From Synergistaceae bacterium (GTDB taxonomy: Bacteria; Synergistota; Synergistia; Synergistales; Synergistaceae): a DNA stretch of 5,970 nucleotides. A program made the position numbers and the translations under genes. The notes beneath the pieces are model-generated. The model was not told the origin of the DNA. It saw only the letters and a program-made list of their open reading frames with translations, and did not search any database. Where the stretch lies: NCBI GenBank assembly GCA_031283975.1, contig JAITAT010000099.1:1-5970 (forward strand). The letters run 5' to 3'. Shown one piece after another: positions 1-5,970 of this stretch (position 1 is its first letter; each line of letters starts with the position of its first letter).

Positions 1-1061
1 GGCAGGCGCTGTTTGGAGGGTATCGGTTCGCGGGTGCGCCATATCTTTTGCATGGAATGGAGTTCTTCGAGTTCGGCTTGATATTTGGGCGGCAACTGCC
101 ACTCCGTCTCGATGTGCCTGTTTCGAAGGTGCGCCAGGAAACGCGATTCGGGCACGGCCACTCCGCCGAAACAACCGAGATCGCATGTCCTGCATTCCAC
201 GAAATCCACTCCGCGAAGGCGTCCCAGTTCGAGCTGCTGCAGCAAATCCTTTGTGTTGCGCAACCCTGAGACGGCTATGACTGTCAATTCTCTTCCCGCG
301 AATTTCGATATGTGCCGGGTCTCGCCTCCACGCATGCCCCACGCCGGAAACCTCCGATCCGACCTCGTCGGTTTTTCGTAGGACGAGACTTTTATTCCGG
401 AGGCAAACAGCGAATGAACGACTTTTCTCATTGACACGATATGCTGTATTGACGACGGCTCATTGCCTATCGGTTCGCGGACCAGCGTTATCTTGGCCGG
501 GCATGGAGTGAAAAGAGTCATCGGAGCGTACGAGTTCATCTTTCGCTTCCACAGCGCCGCGGCTATCTCCAGAGGGTTTTTCACCGGTATGATGCGGCTC
601 AGCAATTCAGGGAACTGAAGTTGTATCAGGCCGATGACGGACGGGCAGTAGGCCGATATAAGAGGGAGCTGATCCGGGGACATTTCATCGATGATTTTGG
701 CCGTGACGAAAGCCGAAAGGTCAAACGCCTGCTCCGTTTCGTCTATCAGAAGGTCTATGCTGCTGCTCTCGAGCGTTTTTTTCGCGTCGTCGGGGAACCA
801 AAATGAACCGAACTGCGCGAAAAATGTAGGATCCGGCAATGCTTTCACGGAACCGTGTGCGTGAATGAGGTCCCAGTCGTCGTCGTCGAGCCCCAGCGCC
901 TTGCGTGCGCAGGCTCGCAGACATTCGCCGCAGTCGACGCACAGGTCTTTCATTATGGCAATCGAGCCGTTTATTACCCTTATAGCTTCGGTAGGGCAGG
1001 ATTTTATGCAGTTCACGCAGCCATGACACGCGGAGTAGGATACCCTTATGCTGTGAGCCAT
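1..1061 (-). CDS. HydS-like [FeFe]-hydrogenase large-subunit domain protein with N-terminal ferredoxin module (3' end outside window)
   Basis: The 353 visible residues begin with a two-[4Fe-4S] ferredoxin module: Cys12, 15, 18 and 22 (followed by Pro), then Cys41, 44, 47 and 51. An [FeFe]-hydrogenase large-subunit C-terminal domain follows. The three H-cluster loops are recognisable: L1 is SAYCP around Cys139, L2 is TPCPAK around Cys187/Lys190, and L3 is ECRTCDLGCFGG with Cys293 and Cys297. All four cluster-ligand cysteines are present. However, the proton-transfer Cys of the catalytic TSCCP motif is Tyr138, the L2 glutamate is missing, and the L3 methionine is Arg291. From family knowledge this fits the putative sensory group C/D (HydS-type) proteins rather than an H2-producing enzyme. 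It is probably a cytoplasmic redox or H2 sensor. The reading frame is open to base 1, so a C-terminal PAS or further Fe-S domain, common in this group, may lie beyond. The ATG start is fixed by AAGGAG eight bases upstream. It directly follows the GHKL ATPase gene, 22 bases away. Confidence 0.88.
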   Translation of the reverse strand, partial: MAHSIRVSYSACHGCVNCIKSCPTEAIRVINGSIAIMKDLCVDCGECLRACARKALGLDDDDWDLIHAHGSVKALPDPTFFAQFGSFWFPDDAKKTLESSSIDLLIDETEQAFDLSAFVTAKIIDEMSPDQLPLISAYCPSVIGLIQLQFPELLSRIIPVKNPLEIAAALWKRKMNSYAPMTLFTPCPAKITLVREPIGNEPSSIQHIVSMRKVVHSLFASGIKVSSYEKPTRSDRRFPAWGMRGGETRHISKFAGRELTVIAVSGLRNTKDLLQQLELGRLRGVDFVECRTCDLGCFGGVAVPESRFLAHLRNRHIETEWQLPPKYQAELEELHSMQKIWRTREPIPSKQRL

Positions 1062-1069
1062 GAATTTAA

Positions 1070-1075
1070 CTCCTT
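1070..1075 (-). promoter_or_regulatory. Ribosome binding site of the HydS-like gene
   Basis: A perfect AAGGAG on the minus strand stands eight bases before the ATG at 1061. It selects this start over downstream alternatives and places the complete ferredoxin module inside the protein. Confidence 0.75.
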
Positions 1076-1083
1076 AATATCAA

Positions 1084-1515
1084 TCATTCGGAGGTGAAAT
1101 TTATCACCGTCCGCAATGTCGTTCCCTTGCCTACTTCGGTCGTTATCTCGAAAATATCGGCGTTCCGTTTTATATTCGGTAATCCCATGCCCGCGCCGAA
1201 ACCCATCTCTCTCGCCTGGTCGCCCGCCGTCGTATAACCTTCCTGAATTGCCAGCGCGACGTCGGGGATGCCGGGACCCTGGTCTATAGTTTTTATTTCT
1301 ATTTTATCCTCGTCTATATTAGCTATTATACGACCGCCGCCTCCGTGGATGACCAGGTTCATTTCGGCCTCGTATGTAATTATCGCGGCTCTGCGGCATA
1401 TTGGAGACGATATGCCCAGCATTTTAAGGGTCTCTTTGAGATTGCTTGAAGCTTCCCCAGCGGTCTGATAGTCGTCGGCGACGATGTCATATTCGAGATC
1501 GAGCGGCTCAGGCAC
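1084..1515 (-). CDS. RsbW-like GHKL ATP-binding protein (anti-sigma factor / serine kinase type)
   Basis: This 143-residue protein is a single-domain GHKL ATPase of the usual size for RsbW/SpoIIAB-type anti-sigma regulatory factors. Visible motifs are an N-box (Glu49, Asn53, His57 in EAEMNLVIHG), a G1 box (DQGPGIPD, 78-85), a G2 glycine loop (GFGAGMGLPNIKR, 105-117) and a late GKGT (129-132). There is no phospho-acceptor His domain and no membrane segment, so it is not a classical sensor kinase. Members of this family bind ATP and phosphorylate or sequester protein partners. Beside DRTGG and HydS-like genes it is commonly annotated as 'anti-sigma regulatory factor' or 'ATP-binding protein', and the target is usually unknown. 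The GTG start lies three bases after the DRTGG stop, with GGAAGAG six bases upstream, so translation is probably coupled. The partner and kinase activity are inference; the fold assignment is secure. Confidence 0.9.
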   Translation of the reverse strand: MPEPLDLEYDIVADDYQTAGEASSNLKETLKMLGISSPICRRAAIITYEAEMNLVIHGGGGRIIANIDEDKIEIKTIDQGPGIPDVALAIQEGYTTAGDQAREMGFGAGMGLPNIKRNADIFEITTEVGKGTTLRTVINFTSE

Positions 1516-1518
1516 GGC

Positions 1519-1884
1519 TCACTCTTCCATATCCGCCAGCAGACACGGTTTTACTCCCTCCTTGTAAAGAATGCCGCACGCCTGGAACATGCTTATTTTT
1601 GTGACCAGCAGTGATATTTCGGATTTGCTTGCGAGGGATATGGTGTCCTGCGGTGGAGTCTTGCCTCTCACGAAAAGGACGCTCTGTATATCCAGCATCT
1701 GAGCGGTGCGCACTATCTGTATGTTGGTGAGCCCGGTGATGAGAAGCGCGCCCGGCGAACATAGGGCAAGCACGTCGCTCATGAGATCGCACGCGTACGC
1801 TCTCGGAACATCTAACGCCGCAAGTTTCTCTCCTCCGCAAAGAATTTCCGCGTTCACCAAATTTGCGATATCTTCAAGGGTCAA
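1519..1884 (-). CDS. DRTGG-domain protein
   Basis: This 121-residue protein consists almost entirely of one DRTGG domain (Pfam PF07085 family by recognition). Family-typical stretches are NAEILCGGEKL near residues 11-21, ACDLMSDVLAL at 31-41, LLITGLTNIQIVRTAQML at 47-64 and SVLFVRGKTP at 68-77. The domain has no established catalytic activity. It occurs alone, or in CBS-containing proteins and some phosphotransacetylases, and is suspected of ligand binding or regulation. In anaerobes the single-domain form is repeatedly found next to an RsbW-like ATPase and an [FeFe]-hydrogenase-like protein, exactly as here. The start is TTG: the codon immediately upstream in frame is TAA, so no earlier start is possible, and GGAGG lies eight bases before it. 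The first 11 bases overlap the end of the binding-protein gene, and the stop is three bases before the GHKL ATPase, implying translational coupling on both sides. Confidence 0.87.
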   Translation of the reverse strand: MTLEDIANLVNAEILCGGEKLAALDVPRAYACDLMSDVLALCSPGALLITGLTNIQIVRTAQMLDIQSVLFVRGKTPPQDTISLASKSEISLLVTKISMFQACGILYKEGVKPCLLADMEE

Positions 1885-3139
1885 TTATTTCGCCTCCAGT
1901 TATTGAGCCGTCTTTTTCGGGATGTGTCAATTCGGACTCCTCCGTCTCCGCGGAAAAGACTTCGACGCTTCCGTATGATTCGTAAACCCTGCCGGTTATC
2001 CGCAAAATACCGAATTTTCGGGATTTCGGCCTGTGGGTGTTTTTATCTATGGACAAAATCTCGCCCATCAGCGGAATATTCTCCGTTTCTTCAAGCGCGC
2101 CGGCAATTCGGGAAGTCTCCCCCGAGCCGGTCACCCTGTAAGCCTCGATCACCCACTTTGCGATGGAATAAGCTTTGGCCGATATCACCGGGTCGTCGAC
2201 AATTACATCGAATGCGTCCCTGATTTTATTTATTATAGCATGACGCCCTTCCTCGTCTCTTTCGAGCAGGACATCCTTGTCCACGAGGAACGTTCCTTCG
2301 GCGTCGGTGAGTATCTGACGCGGCGTCCCGGAATAGAAGACCGTGCCGTCTCTGTTCCTGCGGTCGAGACTCTGCCATATCGACAGCGTCGCCATAGCGT
2401 CGAGCCAGCAGACGTAGAATTGTACCCCAGCCGTTTCCAATTCGCGTATTTGCGGCGTGAATTGATCCTGCCGGTAAGCCGCGGATGAAATATTAAGGGC
2501 GTCGATCCCCCGCGTTTTCAGGAAGCGCGAGGATAGCTCGGCGCCGTGCGCGAGTTTGGCCGACAGAATGTCGGTGAATACGGCCGCTTCAGCCTCCGGA
2601 TCTGTCGCCGAAATGGCTTCGGCGATGGCGTTCGCGCGCGCGTAGTAGGGGAGATCCAGGGCAAACAGGTACTTGTACGGCCTGCCGCCGGGCGAGTAGA
2701 CGCCGGCCTCCTCGCCCCCTGACATCAGCACGGAAGGCCCATTTTCACGGCATAACTCCGACAGCGCGGCGTTGAATCGCGCCTCCGCGAAAGTGACGAT
2801 GGCCGAGACGTTCATGGCGCGCCACGTTTTAAGACGCGCGGGAAGCTCGGAGACGTCGGAGATATCCGAGAACATAAATGTCACTTCTTTGCCCCTGATG
2901 GCCTCCCGTTCCAAGGATACCTCGCGTTCCGCCGTGCGCATGGCATGTTTTATGGATGTCCCCGGAGCGCTGTCCCAGCCCTCAGGCGGCTGTATGACCA
3001 CCACCGGCCACGCCCACCCCTCGCGCACTCCTAAAAGAGGGTCTTCCTCATCCGAGGCGAAGGAAGCGCCGCATGAGATGAAAAACGACGTCATCGCAAA
3101 CGTGACGCAGGCGATTATCTTTTTGAAACGCTCGTCCAT
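1874..3139 (-). CDS. Exported type 1 periplasmic-binding protein (ABC-type substrate-binding-like)
   Basis: This 421-residue protein has an N-terminal export signal: charged residues 2-7, a hydrophobic stretch at about 8-22, and a plausible signal peptidase I site after ASFA (residue 28). Cys23 in FFISC is a poor lipobox because Phe sits at -3, so lipid anchoring is possible but unconvincing. The mature part has alternating strand and helix blocks, for example WPVVVIQPPEGW, EVTFMFSDISD, VSAIVTFAEARF, AEAAVFTDI and VQFYVCWLDAMA. This is characteristic of Leu/Ile/Val-type (type 1) binding proteins, and its length fits. The ligand cannot be read from sequence, and no permease or ATPase gene is visible, so it could be a transporter component, a stand-alone receptor or an orphan. 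The ATG is 13 bases after the ProRS-like gene, with GGGGG six bases upstream. The stop overlaps the DRTGG start by 11 bases. Confidence 0.72.
   Translation of the reverse strand: MDERFKKIIACVTFAMTSFFISCGASFASDEEDPLLGVREGWAWPVVVIQPPEGWDSAPGTSIKHAMRTAEREVSLEREAIRGKEVTFMFSDISDVSELPARLKTWRAMNVSAIVTFAEARFNAALSELCRENGPSVLMSGGEEAGVYSPGGRPYKYLFALDLPYYARANAIAEAISATDPEAEAAVFTDILSAKLAHGAELSSRFLKTRGIDALNISSAAYRQDQFTPQIRELETAGVQFYVCWLDAMATLSIWQSLDRRNRDGTVFYSGTPRQILTDAEGTFLVDKDVLLERDEEGRHAIINKIRDAFDVIVDDPVISAKAYSIAKWVIEAYRVTGSGETSRIAGALEETENIPLMGEILSIDKNTHRPKSRKFGILRITGRVYESYGSVEVFSAETEESELTHPEKDGSITGGEIIDP
1893..1897 (-). promoter_or_regulatory. Ribosome binding site of the DRTGG gene (decides TTG start)
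   Basis: GGAGG lies inside the last codons of the upstream binding-protein gene, eight bases before the TTG at 1884. An in-frame TAA sits directly before that TTG, so this site and the stop together fix an unusual TTG start. Confidence 0.75.
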
Positions 3140-3152
3140 GACGTTCCCCCGC

Positions 3153-4403
3153 TCAGGAATGGGCCGAGAGTAATATTCGTTCCGCCGAGACCTCGCCGGC
3201 GCAGACGACAGGGTATTCGTGAGCGCCGTCCCTGTCGCGGTAGGACAGGATCTTCAAAGCCGCTTCCCCGCGGCCGTTCAGGCTCGATATTCGAAAACTT
3301 CCCGATTCCCGGATGCCGTGTGGTTCATAAACGCTCCCGCATTCGCACGGCGTCCCAGATGTTATCTGCGCGATATCGGCTATGGGGGGATTGAAGTCTC
3401 TTGGGTAACAGCAGCCCCTTCTGTGATAACCGGGGCGGTTCGCTCCGGCGACTGTGTTTTTCGCGCCATTCACGCTGTTGTCGCAGACGAGCGCGACTCC
3501 GGCGGGCATGTCCACAGGCCCGCAATAGCCGGCGACTTCTCCTATGAGTTCGTGCAGTTCGGGCTTGCCTGCCGAACGCAGTCCTGTGAGTTTCATCTCC
3601 CGTTTGAGCCAACGAGTCAGCTTGTTCATGCTCGTGTTATAATCCCCGCGCACGAAAGAGGCGACCGCGCGTCTCGTGCCGTCAAGATTGTGCGCCACAT
3701 AGAGCATGGCCTTCAGCGTGCGCTTTACCTCAATATTCAACTGATTGCACAGTTCGGCTATGGTATTGGCGCCTGGAGTTTCTATGTCCTCCAATGTTTC
3801 TTCGGGTTCGTTTTCTCCGGGTTGAGGCGGGACGAATCCGAGAGGGGAGTCGGGAAATTTCAGCGAACCGCAGGACGGGCATAAAAAACCCGCTCTCGCG
3901 CCTATGTCTCCGGTTTCGCAAGCCGAAGCCAGAACGAACGTTCTCGATTCGTCTTCGGTAATATCCTCCACGAACGAAAATCGCGAGCGCGATCTTTCAT
4001 CCTGACCGGCGAGCGAATCCAAAATTGTGTTCATCAATTCTTCAGCCGAGGAGACCGCGGAATTTTCATCCATGTGCCAGCTCAGGACGCGAAGTTCCCG
4101 GGAACGCCCGTCGCAAAAAGCCGCGGCCGTCTCGCCCCATTCACGGATGTATCTCTCCGCTATAGAGTATACGGCGTCGTCGCTGCCGCAGTCCACGCGC
4201 TGAAAACCGCGGCGCTGCAACTCTTCGGCGATGCGGTTTTTTATCTGCGCGAGTTCAAGCGCTCCTTCCGGCAGCAGAAGCAATTCCCCGCTCTTTGCGT
4301 TGTAAGCCGCGGCCCCCGCCTTGACGAGAGCAATGACTCCGGCGTCCTTTACCTTTGCCGGAGGGTTTTCTGTCATCGGCACAAGAATTTTGTGTTCACC
4401 CAC
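3153..4403 (-). CDS. Prolyl-tRNA synthetase-derived protein with YbaK/INS editing domain and degenerate, truncated synthetase core
   Basis: This 416-residue protein is colinear with bacterial-type ProRS but lacks key parts. Residues about 5-130 resemble the ProRS N-terminus (VPMTENPPAKV, then AGAAAYNAKSGELLLLPEGAL against the usual LLRAG...SG.Y.yLP.G). The segment carrying class II motif 2 (FRdE...RfG..R.rEF) is missing. Residues about 205-350 form a YbaK-like editing domain, opening with ETPGANTIAELC. The expected editing Lys (in KRTLKAML, Lys231), VRGD (251-254) and GAN...GYH with His327 are present. Cys175/178 and Cys353/355 could bind zinc. The C-terminus resembles the motif 3 approach, but the GIGVxR signature has decayed to GEVSAER and the protein ends there, without the anticodon-binding domain (intact ProRS is about 570 residues). 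It is therefore probably not a synthetase. A freestanding aminoacyl-tRNA deacylase (mischarged tRNAPro) or a regulatory paralogue is inferred. GTG 4403 is chosen because AAGGAG is eight bases upstream; the GTG at 4412 overlaps that site. Confidence 0.8.
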   Translation of the reverse strand: MGEHKILVPMTENPPAKVKDAGVIALVKAGAAAYNAKSGELLLLPEGALELAQIKNRIAEELQRRGFQRVDCGSDDAVYSIAERYIREWGETAAAFCDGRSRELRVLSWHMDENSAVSSAEELMNTILDSLAGQDERSRSRFSFVEDITEDESRTFVLASACETGDIGARAGFLCPSCGSLKFPDSPLGFVPPQPGENEPEETLEDIETPGANTIAELCNQLNIEVKRTLKAMLYVAHNLDGTRRAVASFVRGDYNTSMNKLTRWLKREMKLTGLRSAGKPELHELIGEVAGYCGPVDMPAGVALVCDNSVNGAKNTVAGANRPGYHRRGCCYPRDFNPPIADIAQITSGTPCECGSVYEPHGIRESGSFRISSLNGRGEAALKILSYRDRDGAHEYPVVCAGEVSAERILLSAHS

Positions 4404-4411
4404 GGATTTCA

Positions 4412-4417
4412 CTCCTT
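4412..4417 (-). promoter_or_regulatory. Ribosome binding site that moves the ProRS-like start to 4403
   Basis: AAGGAG on the minus strand lies eight bases before GTG 4403. Its last G is the first base of an earlier in-frame GTG (4412-4410), so the longer start would have no usable spacing. Choosing 4403 shortens the protein by three residues. Confidence 0.7.
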
Positions 4418-4461
4418 CACATATCGGTATCGTAAATGTTCCCCCTGCCGCGTAAAAGCGG

Positions 4462-5277
4462 TCAGGTGGTTTGGGGTTTCCAGTCCAGCGTTTGCGACAG
4501 AGCCGTCTGGATATCGGGGAAACGAAGAGACGCTTTTGGTATCATATCTCCGACAGCGGCGAACCAGCCTCTTCCAAATGCTTCCGACGACATGAAATCA
4601 CTCATGGTATCGCCGAAAAAGATCGGCCGTTCGTGTCCAAAAACGCGGCTGATATATTCGAGCCCCTCAGGGGACGGTTTTTTGATGCCCATATCGACCT
4701 GAACAACCCGGTCGTCGGGGAAATCATCCCATTGCAGCGTCTTTTGCGCAAGGCGCCACTCCTTTTCGTCCCGTCCGGTATATATGTACGGCGGGAGAGG
4801 AAGCAGGCTCCAGTGAATATCGAGCATGGGCTTGTCGAGCGTCCATTCCCCGGGCGAATCGTCCGCGCCGGCGTAAAAGGCCCGCCCCAATTGACGTATA
4901 CGAAGCCTGTCGTATCTGTTTTCGCAGCGTCTCGGCAGCCAGTCCACGCAGTCGTTTCCGCAGTCCGCTATCAGATGTGCCAGGGTTTCCGGCTGAGGCA
5001 GCGCCTCCGAGAGTTTTTCACGCCCGCCCGCCGCGGCTATATTGAGCAGGGTCCAGGCGATATCGTAATCGTCGTTGAACGCTCCGTGGTTTTTTAAGAC
5101 CCTGTTGAGTTCGGGCGAATAGCCTCGCCTGTCGACCGTAAATCCGGACATGTCCCATTCACGTTCGACGATCTTTCTTATCGTTTCCTGATAGGATTCG
5201 CGGGACTCGATTAGAACGCCGTCGACATCGAACACGAGACAATCGGGGTCGACCGGGCCGGAGGCCAAAACAATCAT
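4462..5277 (-). CDS. HAD-superfamily subfamily IA hydrolase (phosphatase-like)
   Basis: This 271-residue soluble protein carries all four HAD motifs. Motif I is FDVDGVL, with nucleophile Asp17 and acid/base Asp19. Motif II is the Thr167 in YIYTGRDE. Motif III is Lys199/Lys200 in GIKKPSPEG. Motif IV is GDTMSD with Asp223 and Asp227. A helical cap lies between motifs I and II. SRESYQETI after motif I and LKNHGAFNDDYDIAWTLL in the cap resemble the 'subfamily IA hypothetical protein 1' group (TIGR01548-like), whose members have no settled substrate. It should therefore hydrolyse a phosphoester of a small metabolite, but which one is not visible. The ATG at 5277 is 30 bases after the MtaD-like stop, with GGGG ten bases upstream. 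This site is weaker than those of the other genes, so the exact start is less certain. A link with SAM by-product salvage through its neighbour is possible but unproven. Confidence 0.85.
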   Translation of the reverse strand: MIVLASGPVDPDCLVFDVDGVLIESRESYQETIRKIVEREWDMSGFTVDRRGYSPELNRVLKNHGAFNDDYDIAWTLLNIAAAGGREKLSEALPQPETLAHLIADCGNDCVDWLPRRCENRYDRLRIRQLGRAFYAGADDSPGEWTLDKPMLDIHWSLLPLPPYIYTGRDEKEWRLAQKTLQWDDFPDDRVVQVDMGIKKPSPEGLEYISRVFGHERPIFFGDTMSDFMSSEAFGRGWFAAVGDMIPKASLRFPDIQTALSQTLDWKPQTT

Positions 5278-5307
5278 CTGGACATATCCCCGCTTATTTG
5301 TATTGTC

Positions 5308-5970
5308 TCAGGACAGCGCTCGGCGATCTTTCCCGGCCTTGGCGATAATTTTCTCGCTGTCGAGCGTCAAAAATTCGCCGTCCTTGTAAAGCAGCCTGCC
5401 CGCCGCTATAGTGGCCCTGACGTCCCTCGACGAACCGGCGTATACGACGAATTCGGGCACATTGGAGACGTCGGCTCCGACGTATCTGGGATTGTCCATG
5501 TTCACTATCGCCATGTCCGCCTGGCAGCCCGCTTTTAACAGGCCCGCGTCGCGCATGCCGATGCCCCGCGCGCCGTTCAGTGTGGCCATTTTAAGTATCT
5601 CTCTCGCGTTGACGCAAGTGGGGTCGAGGTTGTGCCCCTTGTGAATGAGAGCGGCGAAGCGCATTTCGTCCCAGACGTCCAGTCTGTTGTTGCTTGCGGC
5701 TCCGTCCGTGCCGAGAGCGACCCGGACTCCGGATGCCAAAAATTCTTTCAGTGGGGCGTAACCGCTGCCCAGTTTCATGTTGCTCTTGGGGTTATGCACC
5801 AACGTCACGTTATCGCGGGCGAGACGCGGCAGTTGATCGACCGGGTGCCATACGGAATGCGCCAGTATCAATTCTCGCGCTTCGAGAAGCCCGGTTTCTT
5901 CGAGATAATCGGACGGCTCGGTATGATACTCGTTCCTGAACATATCCAGCTCTCCTTTGGTTTCGAGCCA
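5308..5970 (-). CDS. mtaD: 5-methylthioadenosine/S-adenosylhomocysteine deaminase family amidohydrolase (5' end outside window)
   Basis: The C-terminal 220 residues are visible, about half of a usual 430-residue protein. The window opens in WLETKGELD, corresponding to the conserved HxxET motif; its His would lie just outside. Then come LAHSVW (metal-ligand His of ILAH), VHNPKSNMKLGSG, and LGTDGAASNNRLDVWDEM with the metal-binding Asp. MATLNGARGIGM and a beta-sandwich tail with the usual GxxADMAIVNMD follow. These are hallmarks of the amidohydrolase-superfamily MtaD/TrzN group, which deaminates 5'-methylthioadenosine, S-adenosylhomocysteine and related adenosines to inosine derivatives with a single divalent metal in the cytoplasm. 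Close relatives include other adenosine or guanine deaminases, so substrate preference is not certain. The frame is intact, and the stop is followed after 30 bases by the HAD gene on the same strand. Confidence 0.85.
   Translation of the reverse strand, partial: WLETKGELDMFRNEYHTEPSDYLEETGLLEARELILAHSVWHPVDQLPRLARDNVTLVHNPKSNMKLGSGYAPLKEFLASGVRVALGTDGAASNNRLDVWDEMRFAALIHKGHNLDPTCVNAREILKMATLNGARGIGMRDAGLLKAGCQADMAIVNMDNPRYVGADVSNVPEFVVYAGSSRDVRATIAAGRLLYKDGEFLTLDSEKIIAKAGKDRRALS

Noticed and set aside
721..1029. Minus-strand open frame of 102 codons overlapping the HydS-like gene
   Set aside because: It is out of frame with the ferredoxin/hydrogenase frame, which carries all the cysteine motifs. 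Its arginine-rich translation is typical of a shadow frame.
1508..1840. Minus-strand open frame of 110 codons overlapping the DRTGG gene
   Set aside because: It is an arginine- and histidine-rich shadow. The competing frame matches the DRTGG family along its whole length and has a proper ribosome binding site.
3070..3075. Lipoprotein signal at Cys23 of the binding protein
   Set aside because: The preceding residues are Phe-Ile-Ser, lacking the Leu/Val/Ile at -3 expected of a lipobox. The ASFA signal peptidase I site five residues later is at least as good.
3219..3884. 221-codon open frame on the plus strand, antisense to the ProRS-like gene
   Set aside because: Its translation shows no recognisable family or domain, and it lies wholly across a well-supported gene. 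It is an antisense shadow of GC-rich codons.
4429..4456. Possible promoter upstream of the ProRS-like gene: TTTACG, 16-base spacer, TACGAT on the minus strand
   Set aside because: Each box matches consensus at only four of six positions, and the 58-base gap is short. This is too weak to call, though it would be the best place for an internal promoter.
4448..4461. Small inverted repeat CCGC-TTTTAC-GCGG just after the HAD stop codon
   Set aside because: The stem is only four base pairs and no T-run follows on the minus strand, so it does not qualify as a terminator.

Overview
The window looks like a compact polycistronic stretch from a strictly anaerobic, fermentative bacterium. All seven genes I support lie on the minus strand, so the reading order runs from high to low coordinates. 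The composition is moderately GC-rich, with many ATA isoleucine codons. GTG, TTG and ATG starts are mixed, behind Shine-Dalgarno sequences of the AAGGAG/GGAGG type. The HydS-like [FeFe]-hydrogenase, GHKL ATPase and DRTGG combination is typical of anaerobic Clostridia and Synergistota. I lean towards Synergistota-like, but this is inference from gene content and not proof.

Layout in reading order: (1) 5970-5308, the C-terminal half of an MtaD-type amidohydrolase (5-methylthioadenosine/S-adenosylhomocysteine deaminase), entering from the window edge. (2) 5277-4462, a HAD subfamily IA phosphatase-like hydrolase. (3) 4403-3153, a prolyl-tRNA-synthetase-derived protein whose YbaK/INS editing domain looks intact while the class II catalytic core is degenerate and the anticodon-binding domain is absent. 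(4) 3139-1874, an exported type 1 periplasmic-binding protein. (5) 1884-1519, a DRTGG-domain protein with a TTG start overlapping gene 4. (6) 1515-1084, an RsbW-like GHKL anti-sigma/serine-kinase-type ATP-binding protein. (7) 1061-1, an N-terminal two-[4Fe-4S] ferredoxin module plus an [FeFe]-hydrogenase large-subunit-like domain of the putative sensory (HydS, group C/D) type, running off the window.

How they may work together: genes 5-7 form a recognisable signalling cassette. Such cassettes usually accompany electron-bifurcating hydrogenases and are thought to sense H2 or redox state and pass the signal to regulators. Gene 4 is fused to this cassette by an 11-base overlap, which adds a possible extracytoplasmic ligand sensor. 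Genes 1-3 are metabolite or tRNA housekeeping enzymes (SAM by-product deamination, phosphoester hydrolysis, tRNA proofreading) that may merely share the transcript. Gaps are 30, 58, 13, -11, 3 and 22 bases, so no gene-free stretch exceeds 60 bases. I saw no RNA genes, insertion sequences, CRISPR arrays or convincing terminators. The plus strand holds only antisense shadow frames.
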